A DNA stretch of 64,000 bases from Planococcus halotolerans (GCF_003289955.1 NZ_QLZR01000005.1:124001-188000), one strand, 5' to 3'. Counted from the stretch's first letter, positions 16,692 to 25,717 are shown. The notes: a model not told the origin generated them from the sequence alone. Numbers and translations: made by a program.

Positions 16692-18167
16692 GTGATAGAC
16701 TATACAATTAACGGAATCATCCTTATCTGCGGCGCTTTCCTGTTAATGGGAGTGCTGATGACAAAAGTTTCAGCACGTGCTGGAGTTCCTTCCCTCGTTC
16801 TCTTCATGATCATCGGAATGATCCTCGGTAGTGATATTTCCGGACTTATCTATTTCTCCAATGCTGAAGTGGCACAATTGGTTGGTGTAGTTGCCTTGAT
16901 CATCATTCTGTTTGAAGGTGGACTGCAGACACAATGGAAAAATATACGCCCTGTTCTTGGCGGTTCTTTGGTACTGGCCACACTTGGCGTTCTAATAACA
17001 ACTGCGGTAGTGGCGGTTGCTGCCTATTTCGTTTTGGGCATTTCTGTTCTTGAAGCCCTGCTGCTCGGCTCAATCGTCGGTTCGACCGATGCGGCTGCCG
17101 TTTTCTCGGTTCTTGCGGGACAAAACATCAAAGGGCGGATTTCTTCCACACTGGAAGCGGAATCCGGTACCAACGACCCGATGGCGATGTTCCTTACAAT
17201 CGCTTTTATCCAATTGATCCTGACTCCGGAATCCTCCGTCTTTACGATGCTCGGCAGTTTTGTGCTGCAAATGGGAGTTGGTGCAATATTTGGAGTGGCA
17301 CTGGGGTTGCTCGCTTCGTGGACCATCAACCGGATCAAACTGAATGCTTCAGGCTTATATGCCGTATTATCTGTCGGTTTTGCTATTTTCATCTATAGTT
17401 TTACTGCAATTCTGGGCGGCAGCGGCCTGTTGGCAGTTTATCTGGCGGCACTCGTCATCGGCACGCGCGACTTGACGCACAGTTACTCGATCATCAGTTT
17501 CAATGAAGGCCTTGCATGGCTTATGCAAATCCTGATGTTTGTGATTCTTGGACTCCTGGTTTTCCCAAGCCAGTTGGCTGATTGGGACTTGATCTGGAGA
17601 GGACTCATCCTGTCGCTGGTGCTTATCTTTATCGCACGGCCGATTGCCGTATTCGTATCGACAATTTTCTTCGATTACTCGTTGAATGAAAAACTGTTCA
17701 TGTCCTGGGCTGGATTGCGCGGGGCCGTACCGATCGTATTGGCGACATTCCCCATGCTCGCTAACCTCGATAACAGTTTCCTGTTCTTTAATATCGTGTT
17801 CTTTATCGTTTTGACTTCGGCTTTGCTGCAAGGTTCAACAATTCCATTCTTTGCGAATAAATTGAAGTTGAACGGCCGGCCATCGCCTAAGCGCATCCAC
17901 TCACTCGAATTGGTGTCGATGGATAAAGCGAATGCGGAAATGCTGGAAGTTGAATTGACGAGCAAGTCACCGTTTGCCGGCCAGCTGGTACAGACGATCG
18001 GCCTGCCTAAACAGACGCTGATCAGTGCAATCATCCGATCCGGCCGTCTGGTCATGCCGACCGGAACAACGAAACTTAAAGTTGGAGACGTACTCTATGT
18101 CCTGACAGAGAAAAAACAAGTATCCAAAGTGAAAATGGTTCTTGGTGAAGAGGACATTGTAAACTAG
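16692..18167 (+). CDS. Potassium/proton antiporter, CPA family with TrkA-C domain
   Basis: An integral membrane cation:proton antiporter of the NhaP2/CvrA type, about 491 residues. Residues about 1-400 contain roughly twelve hydrophobic segments including LIIILFEGGLQT, GSIVGSTDAAAVFSVL and ESGTNDPMAMFLTIAF, where the conserved Asp residues bind cations. The last 75 residues form a TrkA-C (RCK-C) regulatory domain (KSPFAGQLVQTIGLPKQ). A frame extends to TTG 16662, but the extended -10 box TGCTATAAT ends at 16662; GGGAG at 16681 supports GTG 16692 or ATG 16689 instead. Substrate (K+ or Na+) is inferred from family only. Confidence 0.88.
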   Translation: MIDYTINGIILICGAFLLMGVLMTKVSARAGVPSLVLFMIIGMILGSDISGLIYFSNAEVAQLVGVVALIIILFEGGLQTQWKNIRPVLGGSLVLATLGVLITTAVVAVAAYFVLGISVLEALLLGSIVGSTDAAAVFSVLAGQNIKGRISSTLEAESGTNDPMAMFLTIAFIQLILTPESSVFTMLGSFVLQMGVGAIFGVALGLLASWTINRIKLNASGLYAVLSVGFAIFIYSFTAILGGSGLLAVYLAALVIGTRDLTHSYSIISFNEGLAWLMQILMFVILGLLVFPSQLADWDLIWRGLILSLVLIFIARPIAVFVSTIFFDYSLNEKLFMSWAGLRGAVPIVLATFPMLANLDNSFLFFNIVFFIVLTSALLQGSTIPFFANKLKLNGRPSPKRIHSLELVSMDKANAEMLEVELTSKSPFAGQLVQTIGLPKQTLISAIIRSGRLVMPTGTTKLKVGDVLYVLTEKKQVSKVKMVLGEEDIVN

Positions 18168-18198
18168 CCCGCAAATTTGCGGGCTTTTCTTTTTTTAA
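18165..18198 (+). terminator. Terminator of the antiporter gene
   Basis: AGCCCGCAAATTTGCGGGCT is a near-loopless 20-bp palindrome (18166-18185) followed by TTTCTTTTTTT. The stem starts at the stop codon. Confidence 0.9.
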
Positions 18199-18258
18199 AG
18201 GAATATTCAGGAATTTAGTCGAATAAAATAAGAAATGGAAAAGGGGGAGAAAGTGGAG

Positions 18259-20625
18259 ATGGATAAAAAGCTGAAAAAAAGAAAATGGCTCAAATGGTTG
18301 TTGGGAACGCTGGGAGTACTGCTTGCAGTGGCCATTATAGGGCTTATTTATGTTAACGCTTACATAGGGAAATCGAAACCGGTGATCAATGGGGAACTTG
18401 ACGTCTCCATATTGGATGAAGATGTTACCGTTGTCCGCGATGATATCGGCGTGCCGCATATAGAAGCGCAATCGGATGCAGACCTTTACCGTGCGCAAGG
18501 CTATGTCGTGGCACAGGACCGCTTGTTCCAGATGGATTTGTCGCGGCGCCAGGCAAGTGGGCGGCTGGCTGAGGCAGTTGGAGCAGCGGCTCTCGATACG
18601 GATAAGTTTTTCCGCACCTTCAGTTTGCGCGATGCCGCTGAAAAATCCTGGGAAGGCTACGACGAAGAGTCGAAGCAAGTGCTGGAATGGTTTGCAGAAG
18701 GAGTCAACGCTTTTATAGACGAAGCTAAGGAAGAAGATACTCTGAGTTATGAATTCAGTTTGCTTGGCTACGAGCCGGAAGAGTGGACACCGGTCGATTC
18801 ACTGGCCATCGGAAAATTCATGGCCTACGATCTTGGGGGCAACTGGTCTTCGCTTGCCGTAAGACACTGGGCGCTTGGTGAATTCCCTGAAGCAAAAGCC
18901 AAGGAATTGTTTATCGAGTATCCGGAAGATGCACCGTCGATTATCGAAGCTAATATCAACAGCCAAGTAAAAGTGGCTGGTGAATTCGATGCATCCGTTG
19001 TGCCGAATGAATTCAACGGCAGCAATAACTGGGTCGTTTCTGGTGATAAGACGGAAAGCGGCATGCCGATTCTTTCAGATGATCCGCACCTCGGATTGAG
19101 TACGCCGTCAATCTGGTATCAGATGCACCTCCAGTCACCGGAACAGAACGTCAGCGGTGTCATATTTGCCGGAGTGCCGGGTATTATTCTTGGACACAAT
19201 GAAGATGTCGCCTGGGGTGTTACCAATGTCGGTCCCGATGTCCAGGATCTCTATATCGAAACGCCGCACCCCGATGATCCGACTCAATTCCGTTACGAAG
19301 GCGAATGGGAACAAGCTGAAGTAAGAGAAGAGCCGATCAAAGTGAAAGACGGCGAAACAGTGGATTTTGAAGTGGTCGTGACGCGTCATGGTCCAATCAT
19401 TTCGGATTTGCTCTATGAAGAAGAAGATCCGGAAGCGCTATTCTCTATGCAATGGACTGCGCTCGAGCCGACGCTCGAATTGCAGGCAGTACTCGGATTC
19501 AATAAAGCATCGAATTGGGAAGACTTTGAAACGGCGCTAGAAGATTTCCAGGCTCCTGCACAAAACTTCGTCTTCGCGGCAACCGATGGCACAATTGCCT
19601 ATAAAGCGAACGGCCGCATTCCAATCCGTAAAACAGGTGATGGACAGTTGCCTGTGCCCGGGGATTCTGCAGACTATGGCTGGGAAGGCTATGTGCCATT
19701 CAACGAATTGCCGACGGTCGTAAATCCCGAAAGCGGTTTTATTGCCACAGCGAATAATGAAGTGGTCGACGAATCCTATGAATACCATATAACTGATTTC
19801 TGGGCTCAGCCTTATCGCTACAAACGGATAGCGGAGGTGCTGGAGGCGTCGGATGAGTTGACGCCGGAAGATATGATGGAGCTGCAGATGGATAAGAAAA
19901 ATCTTTACGCTGATGAATTTCTGGCAGATATGATCGACACGGTCAGAGCAGAAAGTGATGAGTACGATGAAGCGCTGGCGCTGCTTGCCAATTGGGATCA
20001 ATTCGATCATGCAGACCAGGCAGCGCCGCTCGTTTTCCATAAATGGATGAAGCAGCTGCCTCATACATTGCTAGAAGACAGCTTCCCGGAGGATGTCTAT
20101 GACTTGATGCCGGGCAAAAATCACATTACTGATGCGATGATGCGCGACTCGTTTGCCGGCAATGACGGAACGTGGGTCAGTGAATACGGCGGCGTCGGAA
20201 AATGGCTGACAGATGCACTGGAAACGAGTTTAACGGAAATTGAAGATGAGTTTGGCGGAGACCCGGAAGATTGGAATTGGGGAGAATACCATGAACTGAC
20301 ATTCCCGCATCCGCTGGCTGGGGCATCTCCGATTTTCGAGAGCATCCTGAACCCGGATCCTGTGCCGCTTGGCGGTTCGAATATCACCGTTCAGGCAGCT
20401 GCGTTTGATAAAGAAGGAAATGTTGACCACGGAGCAGCATGGCGTTTCGTTGCAGACCTTTCGGATTTGTCGAGTGCTTACCATATTGTTGGACCGGGGC
20501 TCAGCGGACATATGAAATCGGATTTCTTCCATAACCAGGTAGATAAATGGGCTGAAGGCAATTACCACGAGACCCCAATAGATGGTTCAGCAGAAGGGTC
20601 AACCTTAACACTGAAAGCTGAGTAA
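18259..20625 (+). CDS. Penicillin acylase family Ntn-hydrolase, membrane anchored
   Basis: A 788-residue precursor of the N-terminal nucleophile hydrolase family. Residues about 10-35 are a hydrophobic segment (WLKWLLGTLGVLLAVAII), an uncleaved anchor or signal, so the enzyme should be outside the membrane. The maturation site is NGSNNWVVSG: self-cleavage before Ser would free the nucleophile of the beta chain; the following PILSDDPHLGL is conserved in the family. Substrates of relatives include penicillins, acyl-homoserine lactones and other amides; none can be assigned here. GGGGGAG at 18243-18249 favours ATG 18259; ATG 18235 lies ahead of that site. Confidence 0.9.
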   Translation: MDKKLKKRKWLKWLLGTLGVLLAVAIIGLIYVNAYIGKSKPVINGELDVSILDEDVTVVRDDIGVPHIEAQSDADLYRAQGYVVAQDRLFQMDLSRRQASGRLAEAVGAAALDTDKFFRTFSLRDAAEKSWEGYDEESKQVLEWFAEGVNAFIDEAKEEDTLSYEFSLLGYEPEEWTPVDSLAIGKFMAYDLGGNWSSLAVRHWALGEFPEAKAKELFIEYPEDAPSIIEANINSQVKVAGEFDASVVPNEFNGSNNWVVSGDKTESGMPILSDDPHLGLSTPSIWYQMHLQSPEQNVSGVIFAGVPGIILGHNEDVAWGVTNVGPDVQDLYIETPHPDDPTQFRYEGEWEQAEVREEPIKVKDGETVDFEVVVTRHGPIISDLLYEEEDPEALFSMQWTALEPTLELQAVLGFNKASNWEDFETALEDFQAPAQNFVFAATDGTIAYKANGRIPIRKTGDGQLPVPGDSADYGWEGYVPFNELPTVVNPESGFIATANNEVVDESYEYHITDFWAQPYRYKRIAEVLEASDELTPEDMMELQMDKKNLYADEFLADMIDTVRAESDEYDEALALLANWDQFDHADQAAPLVFHKWMKQLPHTLLEDSFPEDVYDLMPGKNHITDAMMRDSFAGNDGTWVSEYGGVGKWLTDALETSLTEIEDEFGGDPEDWNWGEYHELTFPHPLAGASPIFESILNPDPVPLGGSNITVQAAAFDKEGNVDHGAAWRFVADLSDLSSAYHIVGPGLSGHMKSDFFHNQVDKWAEGNYHETPIDGSAEGSTLTLKAE

Positions 20626-20633
20626 GTTATAAT
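20605..20633 (+). promoter_or_regulatory. Sigma-A promoter of the crcB pair
   Basis: TTAACA (20605-20610), a 17-bp spacer and TATAAT (20628-20633). It overlaps the end of the acylase gene. Only about 20 nt remain before the first crcB start, too short for a fluoride riboswitch. Confidence 0.7.
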
Positions 20634-20660
20634 GAGGAAAAAAGATGTGGGGCGTTAGAT

Positions 20661-21014
20661 TTGAAAAGGATGTTGGCAGTAGGATTCGGAGGGATGGCGG
20701 GCTCGTTGCTGCGTGCCTGGATATACGCAGCGGTTCCGGGAACTGTCAGTCTCTGGGTCATTAATATCATCGGCAGTTTCCTGATCGGCTTCGCAGTCAT
20801 GAAGCTCAGCGGAAAATCCGCTGAACTTCGGCTGTTCATCTCGACCGGATTGCTGGGCTCGTTCACGACTTTTTCAGCCTTCTCGAACGATTGGTTTCGT
20901 GCACTTGAGTCATCTGCAGCAGCGGGAATAGTTTATGGCCTCGCAATGACGGTTGCGGCAGTAGCTGCAGCAGCTGCAGGATTATGGCTTGGCAGGAAGG
21001 GTGTGAAGGAATGA
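20661..21014 (+). CDS. crcB: Fluoride channel subunit CrcB/Fluc (first of pair)
   Basis: A four-helix membrane protein of 117 residues that exports fluoride. Family signatures are GGMAGSLLRAWIY, the pore-lining NIIGSFLIGF and GLLGSFTTFSAFSND with the Phe and Thr/Ser track of Fluc channels. The start is TTG 20661, 8 bp after GTGGGG. Its last 4 bp overlap the second crcB (ATGA). Tandem crcB genes in Firmicutes encode subunits that assemble as heterodimers in some species. Confidence 0.92.
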   Translation: MKRMLAVGFGGMAGSLLRAWIYAAVPGTVSLWVINIIGSFLIGFAVMKLSGKSAELRLFISTGLLGSFTTFSAFSNDWFRALESSAAAGIVYGLAMTVAAVAAAAAGLWLGRKGVKE

Positions 21015-21346
21015 GCCTGATTGAAATTGCACTTGGCGGATTCCTTGGTGCCATGGCCCGCTACCTGTTTTACCTGGTTGCAGAAAGCCGGTGGCGGCAG
21101 CCGAAAATTGCCACCTTATTGGTGAACATTATCGGATCATTTGTGATAGGTGCGTTTGTCGGAAGCGGCAATTTATCCGTTTTTTGGCTGACCGGGTTTC
21201 TTGGTGCATTTACAACTTTCTCTACAATGTCGCTTGATGCTGTAAAGGACTTTGAAGATGGCAAGTGGCTCGATGGGATTTCTTATCTGGCCGCAAATCT
21301 TGTCGGCGGATTGGGTTTGTTCGCTGCGGCGTATATGATTTTTTAA
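21011..21346 (+). CDS. crcB: Fluoride channel subunit CrcB/Fluc (second of pair)
   Basis: A 111-residue paralogue of the preceding protein. Motifs are GGFLGAMARYLFY, VNIIGSFVIGAFVG and GFLGAFTTFSTMSLD, the last closer to the usual GxxTTFSTF consensus than in the first copy. Translation is coupled to the first gene by the ATGA overlap. The upstream in-frame ATG at 20984 would add nine residues over the first gene and lacks a ribosome site. A terminator follows at once. Confidence 0.93.
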   Translation: MSLIEIALGGFLGAMARYLFYLVAESRWRQPKIATLLVNIIGSFVIGAFVGSGNLSVFWLTGFLGAFTTFSTMSLDAVKDFEDGKWLDGISYLAANLVGGLGLFAAAYMIF

Positions 21347-21393
21347 AAAAACTGGAAACAAGGTGACAATCGCCTTGTTTCCAGCTTTTTTTG
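21345..21393. terminator. Bidirectional terminator between crcB and uspA
   Basis: CTGGAAACAAGG (21352-21363) pairs with CCTTGTTTCCAG (21373-21384). A-rich and T-rich flanks on either side allow use by crcB (plus) and by the uspA transcript (minus), which reaches it through repeat copy E. Confidence 0.9.
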
Positions 21394-21399
21394 TGTACC

Positions 21400-21544
21400 G
21401 AACAGGCACTTTCGCTTTTCTTTGTCCAGACTCCAACGGCCAACTCCTCGAGTCATAAGCCCCTCTGGCTAGGCGGCTGAGAACATGCCGCTACGCCAGC
21501 GTGTCTTATGCTTGTCGGAGCTGAGCGGCCGTTTCCGCTTTTCT
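21400..21544 (-). repeat. Family-1 repeat copy E plus a truncated copy
   Basis: A full 124-bp copy (21421-21544) adjoins the uspA stop codon; its AGAAAAGCGG end touches the TAG. Beyond it, 21400-21421 is a 22-bp remnant of the same end (AACAGGCACTTTCGCTTTTC) from a second, mostly lost copy. The terminator shared with crcB comes next. Confidence 0.9.
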
Positions 21545-21964
21545 CTATTTAACAATAATAACCGGCGCACGCACTCGTTTTGCCACTTTATGGCTGACAC
21601 TGCCGAGGACCATTTCCTGAAAGGCATTGAGGCCGCGGCTGCCGATAAAAATGACATCATAATCATTTTCATTGGCGTGCTTTATAATTGTCGGTCCGGG
21701 TGTACCATGAAGGGTCGTGGTTTCAAAAGGTACACCGGCCGCGCTGAAAATCTCTTCAAGCGGCAGAAGCAGTTGCCGGCGGTAATGATGAAGTTCTTCG
21801 CTGAGCTTGTCGTTCAGCACTTCGGCTCGGGCTTTTTCATAATCGACCACATAAAGCAAAGTTACAACGGCATCTTTGAACATCTTAGCCATTTTCAGTG
21901 CTTCAGCTGCGGCCCGTTTTGAGTGTTCCGAACCATCCGCTGCCAAAAGTATTTTCTGGTACAT
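21545..21964 (-). CDS. Universal stress protein UspA family
   Basis: A 139-residue UspA-fold protein that probably binds ATP. The N terminus MYQKILLAADGSEHS is typical, and the C-terminal nucleotide-binding motif G-x2-G-x9-G(S) is visible in GSRGLNAFQEMVLGSVSHKV. Of three possible starts, ATG 21964 is favoured because GGAGGGGGA (minus strand) ends 6 bp before it; ATG 21970 would touch it. Family members accumulate under energy or oxidative stress. The transcript would carry family-1 repeat copy E in its 3' UTR. Confidence 0.92.
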   Translation of the reverse strand: MYQKILLAADGSEHSKRAAAEALKMAKMFKDAVVTLLYVVDYEKARAEVLNDKLSEELHHYRRQLLLPLEEIFSAAGVPFETTTLHGTPGPTIIKHANENDYDVIFIGSRGLNAFQEMVLGSVSHKVAKRVRAPVIIVK

Positions 21965-22064
21965 CTCCATTCCCCCTCCAACTGAAAATCTTATGGTATT
22001 TATTCGACAATAAACGGTGCATTTCCTTTTTCTTATGTAAGGGGCCAATCATTCAAATGAAGGT

Positions 22065-22093
22065 TTGACTATGAAAAAAAGAAAAGGTACACT
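22065..22093 (+). promoter_or_regulatory. Sigma-A promoter of the cad operon
   Basis: TTGACT (22065-22070), 17-bp spacer, TACACT (22088-22093). Confidence 0.75.
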
Positions 22094-22102
22094 GAAGAAA
22101 AC

Positions 22103-22122
22103 AATCAAACGAATATTTGATT
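22103..22122 (+). promoter_or_regulatory. CadC operator
   Basis: The inverted repeat AATCAAACGAATATTTGATT lies just after the -10 box. Its core matches 14 of 16 bases of the TCAAATAAATATTTGA operator that I recall for the staphylococcal cad operon. It implies autorepression of cadC-cadA until cadmium, lead or zinc binds. Confidence 0.85.
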
Positions 22123-22138
22123 GAAAGGGGGGAACGCC

Positions 22139-22495
22139 ATGAAAGAGATTTGTGAAATTACGAAAGTTCATCCTGAAAGAGTTGAAAATGTGCAAAACCA
22201 AATGACTGATCTCGCTGATGTGGCCATCCTTTTCAAAGCCTTGGCAGACGAAACGCGTTTAAAAATCGCTTATGCCTTAACAATAGAAGACGAAATGTGC
22301 GTCTGTGATATTGCTGCAGTAATCGGCGGGTCAACAGCTACCGCTTCCCATCATCTGCGCTATCTCCGTGAACGGAAATTGGCAAAGTCGGAACGCAAAG
22401 GAAAACAAATCTACTATTCGCTGTCGGATAAGCATGTCCATCAGCTTGTGACTATTGCCCATGAGCACGCGAAAGAAGGTGAGGAAATTGGTTAA
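22139..22495 (+). CDS. cadC: CadC metal-responsive repressor
   Basis: A 118-residue ArsR/SmtB-family repressor of the Cd/Pb/Zn efflux operon. Soft-metal thiolates are Cys5 (N-terminal arm) and Cys54/Cys56 in DEMCVCDIA. The staphylococcal protein has a second arm Cys (CEIFC); here the arm reads CEITK, so that ligand is missing. The alpha-5 zinc site is intact with staphylococcal spacing: Asp97, His99, His110, Glu113. The recognition helix is in TATASHHLRYLRE. ATG 22139 has AAAGGGGGG 6 bp upstream; TTG 22121 falls in the operator. It overlaps cadA by 8 bp. Confidence 0.93.
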   Translation: MKEICEITKVHPERVENVQNQMTDLADVAILFKALADETRLKIAYALTIEDEMCVCDIAAVIGGSTATASHHLRYLRERKLAKSERKGKQIYYSLSDKHVHQLVTIAHEHAKEGEEIG

Positions 22496-24557
22496 AACAT
22501 ACCGTCTTGAAAATCTGTCCTGTACAAATTGTGCTGCAAAATTCGAAAAGAATATTCGCAGCCTGCCGGACATCAAAAGGGTTGAATTGAATTTCGGAGC
22601 ATCGAAGCTGACCGTTGACGGCAATGTTTCCATAGAGGAATTGGAACGTGCCGGGGCGTTTGACCATATCCGTGTTTATCCGGAAAAAGCGAAAGTTGAG
22701 CATACGCCTTTTTACAAACGGCGGCAGACGATTGAAACCGCAATTTCGTTTATGCTGCTGATTGCCGGTGTTATCCTTTCTTTCCAGACAAGTGAAGGCA
22801 ACCCTTGGGCAATCGGCCTGTTTGGCAGTTCCATGCTGGTCGGCGGCTATCACATGTTCCGTACGGGCTTAATGAACCTCAGCCGTTTTGAATTTGATAT
22901 GAAAACATTGATGACGATTGCGGTCATTGGTGCAGCCATAATCGGTGAGTGGCGTGAAGGGGCGGTAGTCGTATTTTTATTTGCGATCAGTGAAGCACTT
23001 GAATCTTTTTCAATGAACAAAGCGCGCCAGTCGATCCGCAGCCTTATGGATCTTGCGCCTGCACGTGCTTTGATCCAACGGAACGGTGAATTGCTGGAAA
23101 TGGATACGGAAGATGTACGTATCGGTGATGTCCTGATCGTCAAACCGGGACAGAAAATCGCGATGGACGGCGTTGTCCTGCGCGGAGAGTCTGCGGTCAA
23201 TCAGGCGGCTATCACAGGTGAATCGATTCCCGAAGTCAAAACACCGGGAGCTGAAGTGTTTGCAGGCACGATGAACGAAGAAGGCGCACTTGAAGTGACT
23301 GTCACTAAACGCGTTGAAGACACAACCATCGCTAAAATCATCCACCTGGTGGAAGAAGCGCAGGCGGAAAAAGCGCCCTCGCAGAAATTCGTGGACCAAT
23401 TCGCAAAATACTACACACCAGCTATCATTGCCATCGCCTTTTTAGTGGCATTGGTGCCGGGTTATGTGACAGGTGACTGGCAGCTGTGGATTTATCAAGG
23501 CTTGGCTGTTCTGGTCGTCGGCTGTCCGTGTGCGCTGGTCGTTTCAACACCAGTTGCCATCGTCACAGCAATCGGCAATGCGGCGAGACAAGGTGTCCTC
23601 ATCAAAGGCGGCATCCATTTGGAAGAAACGGGCCGCATCAACGCCGTTGCGTTCGATAAAACCGGCACGCTGACAAAAGGGTATCCTGAAATGACGGATG
23701 CAATTCCGGAAAATGGTTATACGAAAGAGCAGCTGGTCCAATTGGCCGCATCAGCTGAATCGATGTCACAGCATCCGTTGGCGCGCGCCATCAGCAAAGA
23801 AGCTGATCTGCTTCTTCCTTCTAAAGGATTTAATTCGGTTACCGGCAAAGGGGCTTATGCCCAGGTTGGCGGAGAGCGGATCCATATCGGCAGCTTGCTC
23901 TGGGCAGAAGAGTTTAGTCTTGAAATCCCTGAACACGCCCGCCGTCTGCAGCAGGGTGGCAAATCGGTGATGGCCGTCTTTAAGGCAGAAGAACTTATCG
24001 GAGTCATTGCCGTCGCTGATGCAATCCGAAGTGAAAGCCCAGGCATTATCAGGAAGTTGAAAGAGATGGGCATCGGCAGCACCATTATGCTGACAGGGGA
24101 CCATCCGGCGACCGCCAATGCAATCGCGGGGGAAATCGGCGTTACCGATGTACGGGCAGGGCTGATGCCGCAGGATAAACTTTCTGCAATCCGTGAGCTC
24201 CAGCAGCAATATGGCCGTGTGGCGATGGTCGGCGACGGCATCAATGATGCTCCGGCGCTGGCGGCTTCTACAGTCGGCATTGCCATGGGAGGAGCGGGTA
24301 CTGATGCAGCGCTTGAAACAGCTGATATTGCGCTCATGGCTGATGATCTTGAAAAACTTCCCTATACGATTCGACTAAGCCGCAAGACATTGCGTATAAT
24401 AAAGGAAAATATCATGTTTGCTTTGGGGCTGAAGGTAATTGCTTTGCTGTTGATCATTCCGGGCTGGCTCACTTTATGGATTGCGATTTTCGCAGACATG
24501 GGTGCGACTCTGCTCGTAATCTTGAATGCTCTGCGCCTGGTCAAGGTTCAAAAGTAA
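22488..24557 (+). CDS. cadA: Cd2+/Zn2+/Pb2+-exporting P1B-type ATPase
   Basis: A heavy-metal efflux ATPase of 689 residues. Order of domains: an N-terminal HMA metal-binding domain with LSCTNCAAKF; membrane helices; actuator (TGESIPEVK); CPC translocation motif (GCPCALVVSTPVA); phosphorylation site DKTGTLTKG; SQHPLARAI; hinge GDGINDAPALAAS; last helix with DMGATLLVILN, whose Asp marks zinc/cadmium rather than copper pumps. The preferred start is TTG 22488 with GAAGGTGAGG upstream; the longer frame from 22455 lies within cadC. It is coupled to cadC and followed 25 bp later by a double GNAT gene. Confidence 0.95.
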   Translation: MVKTYRLENLSCTNCAAKFEKNIRSLPDIKRVELNFGASKLTVDGNVSIEELERAGAFDHIRVYPEKAKVEHTPFYKRRQTIETAISFMLLIAGVILSFQTSEGNPWAIGLFGSSMLVGGYHMFRTGLMNLSRFEFDMKTLMTIAVIGAAIIGEWREGAVVVFLFAISEALESFSMNKARQSIRSLMDLAPARALIQRNGELLEMDTEDVRIGDVLIVKPGQKIAMDGVVLRGESAVNQAAITGESIPEVKTPGAEVFAGTMNEEGALEVTVTKRVEDTTIAKIIHLVEEAQAEKAPSQKFVDQFAKYYTPAIIAIAFLVALVPGYVTGDWQLWIYQGLAVLVVGCPCALVVSTPVAIVTAIGNAARQGVLIKGGIHLEETGRINAVAFDKTGTLTKGYPEMTDAIPENGYTKEQLVQLAASAESMSQHPLARAISKEADLLLPSKGFNSVTGKGAYAQVGGERIHIGSLLWAEEFSLEIPEHARRLQQGGKSVMAVFKAEELIGVIAVADAIRSESPGIIRKLKEMGIGSTIMLTGDHPATANAIAGEIGVTDVRAGLMPQDKLSAIRELQQQYGRVAMVGDGINDAPALAASTVGIAMGGAGTDAALETADIALMADDLEKLPYTIRLSRKTLRIIKENIMFALGLKVIALLLIIPGWLTLWIAIFADMGATLLVILNALRLVKVQK

Positions 24558-24582
24558 GCAATGTATGCTTGGAGGATTTGTT

Positions 24583-25701
24583 TTGAAATTAACTGAATGG
24601 ACAATGGAAGAGCAGGAACAGCTGATCCATTTTATGACAACGAATTCCTGGCCATATCACGGACAGGAACACCCTGTCCGCGCGTTGATACAGAAGACGA
24701 TAGAAGAAGGCGGTTACCAGTCTGATCAGGTAACCACCTTTTGGGTGGAAAACGATGAAGGTGAACAAGTGGGGCTTGTGAAAATTTTTGACTTGCAGGA
24801 TGACATCCCGTTATTCGATTTGCGGATTGCCGATCCATACCGAGGAAAAGGTTATGGACCGAAAGCGTTGAAAATGACTGCAGATTTCGTTTTCTCATTG
24901 CCCGAAAAGAAAATTCGGCTCGAAGGTCATACGCGCCACGACAACTTTGCGATGCGCAAGGCTTTTGAACGGACGGGATTTGTAAAAGAGGCCCATATCC
25001 GGCAAGCCTGGTTTTCTGCAAAAGAAAACCGTTATTTCGATGCAGTCACATATGGCATGACTCGCGAAGACTGGCAGCAGGGCGTGACGACGCCTGTGTT
25101 ATGGGAAGATACGATTGCGGAACCAACAGGTGCGCCGTTCAATCCTGTCCTGCTTGAGTTCCCGGAAGAATTCGAATCGGAGCGTTTGCTGATCCGTGCA
25201 CCGCGCCGTGAAGATGCTATCCACAGCTATGAAGCGATCAAGCATTCAATTGAATCGCTGCGTCCATGGATGCCGTTTGCGCAGAAGAAGCCAGACTTGA
25301 AACAGATTGAAGCGAATCTTATAGAAGCGGCGGCCGATTTCCAATTGCGAAAAGATCTCCGCCTTCATTTTTTCCAGAAAGAAACCGGGGAGTTCATCGG
25401 TTCAAGCGGACTTCACCGCATCGACTGGGAAGTGCGGAAGTTTGAAATCGGCTACTGGGTAGACAACCGTTTTGAAGGAAAAGGCTATGTGACGGAAGCG
25501 GTTGAACGCATAACGCGTTTCGCGTTTGAGGAACTCGGTGCGAACCGTGTGGAAATCAGATGCGACCCTGACAATGTCAGAAGCCGCGCCGTTGCAGAAA
25601 GATTGAACTTCAAACTTGAAGGCATGCTCCGTAAGGAAACTATTTCCCGCCTGGACAATAAATTACGGGATACATGTGTTTATTCGAAAGTCAGAGAATA
25701 G
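24583..25701 (+). CDS. Double GNAT acetyltransferase
   Basis: A 372-residue protein containing two GNAT folds. The N-terminal unit (about 1-175) has the acetyl-CoA loop IADPYRGKGYGPKALKM and RKAFERTGFVKEAHIR. The C-terminal unit (about 190-372) is RimJ/RimL-like: ESERLLIRAPRREDA, GYWVDNRFEGKGYVTEA and SRAVAERLNFKLEGMLR. The start is TTG 24583, 7 bp after GGAGG. There is no terminator between cadA and this gene, so it is probably the third gene of the cad operon, yet no link to metal resistance is known to me. The acceptors of both domains are unknown. Confidence 0.87.
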   Translation: MKLTEWTMEEQEQLIHFMTTNSWPYHGQEHPVRALIQKTIEEGGYQSDQVTTFWVENDEGEQVGLVKIFDLQDDIPLFDLRIADPYRGKGYGPKALKMTADFVFSLPEKKIRLEGHTRHDNFAMRKAFERTGFVKEAHIRQAWFSAKENRYFDAVTYGMTREDWQQGVTTPVLWEDTIAEPTGAPFNPVLLEFPEEFESERLLIRAPRREDAIHSYEAIKHSIESLRPWMPFAQKKPDLKQIEANLIEAAADFQLRKDLRLHFFQKETGEFIGSSGLHRIDWEVRKFEIGYWVDNRFEGKGYVTEAVERITRFAFEELGANRVEIRCDPDNVRSRAVAERLNFKLEGMLRKETISRLDNKLRDTCVYSKVRE

Positions 25702-25717
25702 CAGGTATATATAAACG

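Noticed and set aside
20634-20660. Possible fluoride riboswitch before crcB
   Set aside because: Only about 20 nt lie between the predicted transcript start and the start codon, and no riboswitch-like sequence is visible.
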